DNA of 36,366 nucleotides from an uncultured beta proteobacterium (GTDB taxonomy: Bacteria; Pseudomonadota; Gammaproteobacteria; Burkholderiales; Burkholderiaceae_C), in NCBI GenBank assembly GCA_903914615.1, contig CAIWPS010000797.1:1-36366 (forward strand). The letters are read 5' to 3'. Position 1 is the first letter of the stretch. The number at the start of each line of letters is the position of its first letter. Shown here piece by piece: positions 31,549 through 36,366 of the stretch. The notes beneath the pieces were generated by a model that worked only from the letters and a program-made list of their open reading frames with translations, was not told the origin of the DNA and searched no databases. Made by a program: the position numbers and the translations under genes.

Positions 31549-32447
31549 AGCGCTGGGCTACCGTCGGCACCTACTGCGGCTGCGGCGCGCCCCTGGCAGG
31601 CGCTGCGGCGGCGCTGGAGGCATTCGAGAAGGCCGCGGCGGCGCAGCCCGCCAAAGGGCGGCCGCAGCCTCGGCTCACGAACGTCGGCAAGTACGTCCAA
31701 AGCAAGTCGCCGGCCCTGGCCCGAAAGCTCGCCAAGGTGTTGCAGGCCCACGCCAAGAAGGTCGCGCCCAAGCTGGTGCAGGGCTACGTGCAGCACCTGC
31801 AAAAGGCGCAGCTGATGCGGCTGCTGCACAAGGACGCGCGCGGCGGGAAGGACACGATCGACGAGATCGTCGCGAATCTGGGCAGCGCCGACCTCGGCAA
31901 GACCCTCACCGGAGAGTTGGCCGGCCCGATGTTGGCCGCCTTCCGCCGCGCGGCCGCGCTGGGCGCCACGCAGGTCGGCGCGAGCGTCAGCACCGACCAG
32001 GTGGACCCGAAAGCCGTCGCCTACGCCGAGGACCGAGGTGGCGAGTTGATCAAGGACCTTGCCGACACCACCGACGACGACATGCGCGACTTGCTGGCGC
32101 GCGCGGTCGACGAAGGCATGAGCGCCGACGACCTGAGCGACGCGGTTCAAGCCGCTGGCGCTTTCGGCGAGGCCCGAGCCAACACCATCGCGCGCACCGA
32201 GCTGGCTTTCGCGCACGTGCAAGGCAACAAGGAAGGCTGGCGCGCCAGCGGCCAAGTCGCCGGCAAGCGCTGGATCCTGGGCGACCTGCACGACGTCCCT
32301 GACGAATGCGACGACGCGGCCGAGGCCGGCGTGGTCGGCATCGATGAAGATTTCGCCGACGGGATCAGCGATCCTCCGGCGCACCCGAATTGCATCTGCG
32401 ACATCCTGCCCGTCCTGAGCGACGGCGACGACGACGAAGATTCCTGA
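31545..32447 (+). CDS. Mu gpF-like minor head/morphogenesis protein
   Basis: A 300-aa protein. The C-terminal half has the Phage_Mu_F hallmark: FGEARANTIARTELAFAHVQGNKEGW, then KRWILGDLHDVPDECDDAAEAGVV and PPAHPNCICDILP. The N-terminus has a small Cys cluster (YCGCG). GTG 31545 is chosen because GGAGG lies five bases upstream and GTGA overlaps the fibre stop. The family is a virion-internal or portal-associated protein. In canonical gene order it follows the portal and precedes the protease, which holds here only if the 26-32.8 kb block is flipped. Confidence 0.82.
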   Translation: MKRWATVGTYCGCGAPLAGAAAALEAFEKAAAAQPAKGRPQPRLTNVGKYVQSKSPALARKLAKVLQAHAKKVAPKLVQGYVQHLQKAQLMRLLHKDARGGKDTIDEIVANLGSADLGKTLTGELAGPMLAAFRRAAALGATQVGASVSTDQVDPKAVAYAEDRGGELIKDLADTTDDDMRDLLARAVDEGMSADDLSDAVQAAGAFGEARANTIARTELAFAHVQGNKEGWRASGQVAGKRWILGDLHDVPDECDDAAEAGVVGIDEDFADGISDPPAHPNCICDILPVLSDGDDDEDS

Positions 32448-32473
32448 CCACCACCACCACAAGGAGCGCCACC

Positions 32474-32776
32474 ATGACCACTGCACCCACGCCCACCGCT
32501 CGAGTCCTCCCCCCCGCCCCGGGCCGTACGACGACCGTCAACGGCCGGAAGTACACCTGCCAAGCGGGCGGTTACCTGGACGTGCCGACCTTCGACGCGA
32601 TCGCGCTGGAGTCCAACGGCTGGATTCCGGGCGCCAAGAGCGCGCAGAGTGGTGGCACCGCCTTGCGCCCGGCCAACCCGACGCTGGGCATGCGCTACGA
32701 CGACACGGACATCGGCGTCGAGATCGTGTACGACGGCGCGACCTGGCGCAATCCAACGACCGCCGCGGCGGTCTGA
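32474..32776 (+). CDS. Small head-associated protein, 100 aa
   Basis: AAGGAG lies seven bases before ATG 32474. The sequence has a Pro/Thr-rich start, then TTTVNGRKYTCQAGGYLDVPTFDAIALESNGWI and a C-terminal beta segment (LGMRYDDTDIGVEIVYDGATW). The VNGRKY...DVP...NGW pattern resembles small proteins encoded in head modules. It is the last gene of the plus block, ending ten bases from the convergent lipoprotein gene. Confidence 0.62.
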   Translation: MTTAPTPTARVLPPAPGRTTTVNGRKYTCQAGGYLDVPTFDAIALESNGWIPGAKSAQSGGTALRPANPTLGMRYDDTDIGVEIVYDGATWRNPTTAAAV

Positions 32777-32786
32777 GGCCTGCGGT

Positions 32787-33194
32787 CTATGGGCTGGCCG
32801 TCTGGCCCAGGCTGGTCGTGTGCTGGCTCTGCGACGTGGTCACCGACAGCAGTTTGCCGTCGGGCCCGAACTGCAGGATGGCCAAGCTGCTCTTGGTGTC
32901 GCTGCCGCCAGCGAAGGCGCCAACGATGGGGATGAACGTCGCCGCGTGCACCTTGCTCTCGGCGTAGACGTAGTGCAGCGACACTCTGCCGTCGGGCATC
33001 TGCATGCGCGTGGTCGGCGCCCCCAGCGCTGCCACGGCCTGGTCGACGGTGGTCTCGCCTTTGTGCAGCCCGGCGAGCTGATCGTCGGTGACGCGCACGC
33101 CTGTGGACGCGCAGCCCGCGGCGCCCAGGCCAAGGCAGGCCATCAGGGCCGCGGCCGCCAAGCGCATGGTGATGGACGTGGTCAGTGCGTGCAT
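32787..33194 (-). CDS. BamE/SmpA-like lipoprotein, possible moron
   Basis: A 135-aa predicted outer-membrane lipoprotein. The signal peptide ends in a lipobox LGAAGC (lipid Cys C28). The mature part has the BamE/SmpA pattern: LAGLHKGETTVDQAVAALGAP then MPDGRVSLHYVYAESK. ATG 33194 has AGGAGG six bases upstream. A sigma70-like promoter lies at 33214-33241, so it may be expressed apart from the phage late genes. A surface role such as superinfection exclusion is plausible but unproven. It sits between convergent blocks, a typical moron position. Confidence 0.75.
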   Translation of the reverse strand: MHALTTSITMRLAAAALMACLGLGAAGCASTGVRVTDDQLAGLHKGETTVDQAVAALGAPTTRMQMPDGRVSLHYVYAESKVHAATFIPIVGAFAGGSDTKSSLAILQFGPDGKLLSVTTSQSQHTTSLGQTASP

Positions 33195-33213
33195 GGTGCG
33201 CCTCCTGGCCGCG

Positions 33214-33241
33214 ACTATAGCTTCGCGCAAGGCGCGGTCCA
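33214..33241 (-). promoter_or_regulatory. Sigma70-like promoter for lipoprotein gene
   Basis: On the minus strand TGGACC (33236-33241) and TATAGT (33214-33219) are separated by 16 bases. The -10 matches five of six consensus positions and the -35 matches four. It lies 19 bases upstream of ATG 33194. It is within the 52-base gap between the terminase stop and the lipoprotein start. Confidence 0.5.
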
Positions 33242-33246
33242 TCCCC

Positions 33247-34719
33247 CTAGCGAACGATTTGGCCGGCCGCTGATGCGGCCGCAGCCTGCTGTCGCATCAG
33301 CTCAAACAGACCCATGCCGGGCCCGTGCAGTCGTTTCCTGGCCCAGTTGATGTACTGGGTCATTGCGTCGACCTCGTCGTCGTGTGGCGCGCCAGGAAAG
33401 GCCGTCGATTCGGTCAAGAACACCTCAATGCCGGGCTCGATGCTGGGATCGGGAAGCCATACGTTGCCAGCTTCCTGAGTCGGCTGCATGGCGTAGGCGC
33501 GCGGCACCTTGCCGCCGTCGGGCGTGATAGGCAGCACGCCGGGGATCTCATTTTTCAGCGTCTCGATGACGGCGGTGCCGTTGGCTTTGTCCTCGATCAA
33601 CACCGCGACGGCCTCCGGAAAAAGCGATCGGAAAGTGCGCACCGCGGTGACGGTGGCGGCAAAACCAAGGCGCTCTTTGAACCGGCGACGCAGGTAGTGG
33701 TTCGCGTCCTTTCGGCCCCAGGCCTGGATGGCCACGAAGTCGCTGGTCGCGAGGTCCTTGAACGAGCAGTCAATGCTGATCGTGGTCTCATCCAGCGCAG
33801 GCAGTTCGCGCCAGAAGCGCCAGTGCGCGCGCTGGAATATCACGCCGCTGCGTGGCGCCGGGTTCTGCTGGAGCTGGGCGTTCTTGTGGTATTCGCCGAT
33901 GGAGGCCTCGAGCTCGGCCACAACCGGCTCGGGCAGCCGCTCAGGATGCAGCAGCTCGCCGGGCGCCTTGCGCGGATCCACGAATCCCAGACTCGTGGTC
34001 TTGCGCAGCGCCGGGTCGAAGCGCATCGGAAGAACGAGATGCTCCCAGCCCTTTTCTTCGGCCAGCAGATAGCCGGTAAGGTCGCGCGCGTTGAGCCGCT
34101 GGTGCACGATGACGGCCGCGCCGCTGGCCGGGTCGTTGGCGCGCGTGGCCATGGTGCCGCGCCACCACTCGATCGACGCAGCGATGGCGAGCTGGCTGTC
34201 CGCCTTTTTGGCGCTCACCGGGTCGTCGACGATTCTGATGTCGCCACCGAAACCCGTGCCTGCGCTGTCCGTGCTGGTGACGATTCGCCGGCCGCGCCTG
34301 TCGTTCTCGTATCGCGTCTTGACGTTCTGGTCGGTCGTCAGGGTGAAGATCTCGCCGAAGGCTTTCCGGTACCTGGGCGACTCGATGATGCGGCGCGCGT
34401 CCACCGCGTCGCGCGTCGCGATGTCGGTGGCATAAGCGGCCGTCAGGTACTGGCGCGATGGGTTGGCCAGCCAATCCCACGCCGGAAAGGATTGCGAGAC
34501 GATGGTGCTCTTCAACATCCGAAAAGGCATGTTGATGATGAGGCGCCGGATCTGCCCTCGCGCCACGGCCTCGAGGTGCTCGCAGATCGCGCCGACGTGC
34601 CAGTTGTCCTCAAACGGCGTGGCTGGCGTCAGCGCTGGCCACGCGAAGAAGCGCAGAAAGTCGTGCAGCCTGCGCCTGGCGAGCTCGGCCTCGATCTCGA
34701 GAATCCCGGGGATCTTCAC
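33247..34719 (-). CDS. terL: Terminase large subunit (Terminase_6 type)
   Basis: A 490-aa packaging motor. The ATPase region has a deviant Walker A INMPFRMLKSTIVS (K70, S71), where Leu replaces the usual Gly before Lys, as in many phage terminases. Walker B is IRIVDDP (D165/D166). The nuclease domain shows ISIDCSFKD (D317), VLIEDKANG (D377) and PHDDEVDAM (D447/D448). The start is GTG 34719 with a weak ribosome site, 22 bases after the small subunit. It cleaves concatemers and drives DNA into the prohead. Confidence 0.92.
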   Translation of the reverse strand: MKIPGILEIEAELARRRLHDFLRFFAWPALTPATPFEDNWHVGAICEHLEAVARGQIRRLIINMPFRMLKSTIVSQSFPAWDWLANPSRQYLTAAYATDIATRDAVDARRIIESPRYRKAFGEIFTLTTDQNVKTRYENDRRGRRIVTSTDSAGTGFGGDIRIVDDPVSAKKADSQLAIAASIEWWRGTMATRANDPASGAAVIVHQRLNARDLTGYLLAEEKGWEHLVLPMRFDPALRKTTSLGFVDPRKAPGELLHPERLPEPVVAELEASIGEYHKNAQLQQNPAPRSGVIFQRAHWRFWRELPALDETTISIDCSFKDLATSDFVAIQAWGRKDANHYLRRRFKERLGFAATVTAVRTFRSLFPEAVAVLIEDKANGTAVIETLKNEIPGVLPITPDGGKVPRAYAMQPTQEAGNVWLPDPSIEPGIEVFLTESTAFPGAPHDDEVDAMTQYINWARKRLHGPGMGLFELMRQQAAAASAAGQIVR

Positions 34720-34741
34720 GGCGCAGGCACCCGCGCCGTCT

Positions 34742-35209
34742 TCACTGAAGCGTCTGCTTGGCCGCTACAGCCTTGGACATCAGCGCATGAAGCACCATCA
34801 ATTCATCCGCGCTCAGAAGCGACAGGTCGGTCTTCTCCGTGATCTCCAGGCCCCCGGACATGGCGATGCGCTCGACGTACAGTCCGACCACCTTTCCGCG
34901 AGCGATCTCGGCCTGCACGGCCGCCGAATAGCGCCCATCCTTGGTCGCCAACTCGCGCAGATTCGCCAGCGTCGCAAGGTGAGTCTGCAGGTCAAGCGCC
35001 GTCGCGCCGGCGGCCTCTTTGCGAAGCTCGTCGAGTCTTGACTGAATCTTGACGTTGGTCAGCAGCCGCGACGCCAGCTCGTTGACGCTCTTGTCGGAAG
35101 CGTGCGGTGAATAGCCAGATTCGCGATAGGCCTGGCTCGCGTTGCCGTGCTTCACGTAGGCCGCGCAGAACTTCTCCTGCCTGGCGGTGAGTCCCTTGTC
35201 CCTCATCAT
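34742..35209 (-). CDS. terS: Terminase small subunit (Terminase_2 type)
   Basis: A 155-aa protein. The DNA-binding start is LTARQEKFCAAYVKHGNASQAYRESGYS, the typical terminase_2 helix-turn-helix. It continues with SRLLTNVKIQSRLDEL and a helical oligomerisation region. I chose ATG 35209 because GAGGGG lies about six bases upstream. The adjacent ATG 35206 is equivalent, and ATG 35248 lacks support. It recognises the packaging site and recruits the large subunit. Confidence 0.88.
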   Translation of the reverse strand: MMRDKGLTARQEKFCAAYVKHGNASQAYRESGYSPHASDKSVNELASRLLTNVKIQSRLDELRKEAAGATALDLQTHLATLANLRELATKDGRYSAAVQAEIARGKVVGLYVERIAMSGGLEITEKTDLSLLSADELMVLHALMSKAVAAKQTLQ

Positions 35210-35250
35210 GCACCCCTCGCGCCCATCATGCCCCTCATGCGCCTTCATGC
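35204..35250. repeat. Short CATGC repeat array at terS start
   Basis: CATCATGC occurs at 35204-35211 and 35224-35231, with further CATGC copies at 35236-35240 and 35246-35250. The ATGC cores start at 35208, 35228, 35237 and 35247, so most lie on one helical face. It covers the start of the small terminase gene and could be a terminase binding site or a translational control site. Confidence 0.35.
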
Positions 35251-35310
35251 CGCCGACGCGTTGCCGCCAGTCACCCGCAGCCGCGCCCGATCGTGTTCCA
35301 CGTGAAGCGC

Positions 35311-35706
35311 TCAGCAGTCCTGCATGGTTTCGAGAATGGTCATGCCCTCGGCCATCGGTCGCAGCTCACCGATCATGCGTCGTACGCCGCCGTCCAAGAG
35401 CACGGTGAAGATGCCGCGGCAAAGATCCGATTCAATCGGGATCGGGCCCAGCATGCCGAGCAAAGCCGGCCCGGCTCTGTAGGCCAGTGGGCGCTTCGTG
35501 CCCGGCATCAGTGGTGCACAGTCCAGCAAACCACTCTGAACGCTGCGGCGCAGGTTGGAGTAGACGTTCTTGAACGAACAGTCGAATTTCTTCGAGATAT
35601 CCTCGGCCGTCAGCACCTCGTCTGGATGTCGAGCCAGGAAGACAGCGAGCCGCAGGTACAGGTCGAAGGCGTGCCTGGTAGCGCCGCTGCTCCTGACGAC
35701 GCTCAT
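35311..35706 (-). CDS. Winged-helix DNA-binding protein, Rrf2-like
   Basis: A 131-aa protein whose residues 13-75 form a winged helix: HAFDLYLRLAVFLARHPDEVLTAEDISKKFDCSFKNVYSNLRRSVQSGLLDC. This is the Rrf2-like arrangement, but no three-Cys iron-sulphur cluster motif is seen. The remainder (PALLGMLGPIPIESDLCRGIFTVLLDGGVRRMIGEL) may be a dimerisation helix. ATG 35706 overlaps the upstream stop (ATGA). It may regulate the late genes, since it lies just upstream of terS; it is a candidate reader of the R1/R2 motif (inference). Confidence 0.65.
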   Translation of the reverse strand: MSVVRSSGATRHAFDLYLRLAVFLARHPDEVLTAEDISKKFDCSFKNVYSNLRRSVQSGLLDCAPLMPGTKRPLAYRAGPALLGMLGPIPIESDLCRGIFTVLLDGGVRRMIGELRPMAEGMTILETMQDC

Positions 35707-35867
35707 GGCATTACCCTAGCTACGCGGTACCGGACGCCTTCGAGCACGATCACGTCGCGCCGCTTGGCGTGCATCAGCGTGGGCATCTGGGCCTGCCGCG
35801 CGGCGTCGTAGGTGAGCTCGACCGTCGACCAGTTCCCACGGCCGCAACGGCGCAGGATTAGGGTCAT
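35703..35867 (-). CDS. Small hypothetical protein, 54 aa
   Basis: ATG 35867 overlaps the previous stop, and the TGA overlaps the next ATG (ATGA at both ends). The sequence begins MTLILRRCGRGNWSTVELTY and ends EGVRYRVARVMP. It is basic, and probably a small beta-barrel-like or DNA-associated protein. I do not recognise a family. The overlaps on both sides support it as real. Confidence 0.5.
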   Translation of the reverse strand: MTLILRRCGRGNWSTVELTYDAARQAQMPTLMHAKRRDVIVLEGVRYRVARVMP

Positions 35868-35950
35868 TCCACAATCCCCAGGCGCATGGCCTTCACGCGC
35901 GCCATGTGGCGCTGCGCGGCCTTTGTTGGTGCGGGGCCTGAGCGCTTCAT
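35864..35950 (-). CDS. Tiny ORF, possible remnant of Ref/HNH-type protein
   Basis: A 28-aa frame from ATG 35950, with ATGA overlaps at both ends. It begins MKRSGPAPTKAAQRHMARVKAM and ends RLGIVE. The PTKAAQRHMARVKAM pattern resembles the N-terminus of the RecA-dependent nuclease Ref and related HNH proteins, where it is followed by a C-x-x-C segment that is absent here. It is either a short functional peptide or a truncated remnant kept for translational coupling. Confidence 0.35.
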   Translation of the reverse strand: MKRSGPAPTKAAQRHMARVKAMRLGIVE

Positions 35951-36213
35951 GTCGGACCCGACAGCCGCTTGTAGCCGGTCAGCAGATCGCCATCGCCACC
36001 GAGTTCGCGGGCCGAGCCGATGGACTTGATGACGAGGCGAATTTCGACAATGTCACCCATGGTGTCGTAGTCCACGCGCCGCTCCATCTTGATGTGGTGC
36101 AGTAGCCAGTCGGGCGCAACAGTTGCCATGAGCGGTTCCAGTGCCTCCTTGAATTTGAGGAAGACTGCGCGCGAGTGCGCGTCGTCGTAGGCGGTCCATT
36201 CGCCGCGCTTCAT
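35947..36213 (-). CDS. Hypothetical protein, 88 aa
   Basis: ATG 36213 overlaps the upstream stop and its own stop overlaps the next ATG. The sequence starts MKRGEWTAYDDAHSRAVFLKFKEALEPLMATV and has VDYDTMGDIVEIRLVIKSIGSARELGG in the second half. It is soluble and charged, with no recognised family. It belongs to the same leftward transcript as terS. Confidence 0.55.
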   Translation of the reverse strand: MKRGEWTAYDDAHSRAVFLKFKEALEPLMATVAPDWLLHHIKMERRVDYDTMGDIVEIRLVIKSIGSARELGGDGDLLTGYKRLSGPT

Positions 36214-36366
36214 GCGAACTCCGTCATCTCAAGCTGCGCGCCGGCCACCGGCTCGCCGAACGTCACCTCGACAGCCCATTCGCCCTTCGCTCCGCGCCGC
36301 TGCGCGTAGCGGTAGCGCACTCGCATGCGATCGCGGTCATCGACGCCCAGCCACCGCGCGATTTCG
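36210..36366 (-). CDS. Partial hypothetical protein at right edge
   Basis: The C-terminal 51 residues are visible, from EIARWLGVDDRDRMRVRYRYAQ to EVTFGEPVAGAQLEMTEFA, ending in a TGA that overlaps the next gene's ATG. The start lies outside the window. The EIARWLGVDDRDRMRV segment looks like the end of a helix-turn-helix or nucleic-acid-binding domain. Family unknown. Confidence 0.5.
   Translation of the reverse strand, partial: EIARWLGVDDRDRMRVRYRYAQRRGAKGEWAVEVTFGEPVAGAQLEMTEFA

Noticed and set aside
1-36366. Integrase, tRNA genes, insertion sequences, CRISPR arrays
   Set aside because: I saw no recognisable integrase or transposase motif, tRNA cloverleaf or spaced repeat array in reading the window.

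Overview
The window looks like the late half of a tailed, siphovirus-type (long non-contractile tail) phage or prophage of a GC-rich Proteobacterium. The evidence is a near-complete set of terminase, portal, head, connector, tail-tube, tape-measure and tail-tip genes plus a lysis block, all packed with 1-4 base overlaps. The DUF2460 / DUF2163 / NlpC-P60 / hub tail-tip order, the GH19 endolysin and the high GC suggest a Burkholderiales-like host, but the host cannot be fixed from this sequence. No integrase, tRNA, rRNA or CRISPR array is visible, so I cannot say whether it is integrated.

Layout, left to right. Positions 1-2104 (minus strand): lysis block, with a truncated membrane coiled-coil protein, GH19 endolysin, holin candidate, a second small membrane protein and an SGNH-hydrolase lipoprotein. 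Positions 2257-9525 (plus strand): a nine-gene accessory operon that is not part of any standard phage core. Positions 9527-26087 (minus strand): LamG fibre-like protein, tail hub, NlpC/P60, a split DUF2163 gene with a tail-tube paralogue inserted between its halves, DUF2460, tape measure, G/GT chaperones with a frameshift site, major tail protein, tail terminator, HK97 gp10-like, connector, a small head protein, major capsid, and XkdF-type protease/scaffold. Positions 26265-32776 (plus strand): portal, small structural proteins, a LamG repeat fibre and a Mu-F-like minor head protein. This block is inverted relative to its neighbours. Positions 32787-36366 (minus strand): BamE-like lipoprotein with its own promoter, large and small terminase, a winged-helix regulator and small early-type genes running off the right edge.

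The most interesting content is the 2257-9525 operon. It encodes an HTH-fused NeuD/PglD-type acyltransferase, a Rieske non-haem iron oxygenase, a 71-aa orphan, a DegT-type sugar aminotransferase, an HMW1C-like (GT41) protein glycosyltransferase, a 151-aa orphan, an acyl carrier protein, a KAS III enzyme and an SDR ketoreductase. Read as a pathway, KAS III, ACP and SDR would make a short 3-hydroxyacyl-ACP. DegT would make an amino-deoxy sugar nucleotide, and the NeuD-like enzyme would N-acylate it. The Rieske enzyme could oxidise the product, and the HMW1C-like enzyme would attach the sugar to protein in the cytoplasm. This resembles acylated-viosamine flagellin glycosylation loci, but here it sits in a phage late region.

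A second signal links this operon to virion assembly. The two divergent intergenic regions (2105-2256 and 26088-26264) share a 15-bp identical motif and two shorter blocks in the same order. One region drives the lysis block and the accessory operon; the other drives the head-tail genes and the portal block. This suggests the accessory operon is expressed with the late genes, so virion proteins are plausible glycosylation targets alongside host surface proteins.
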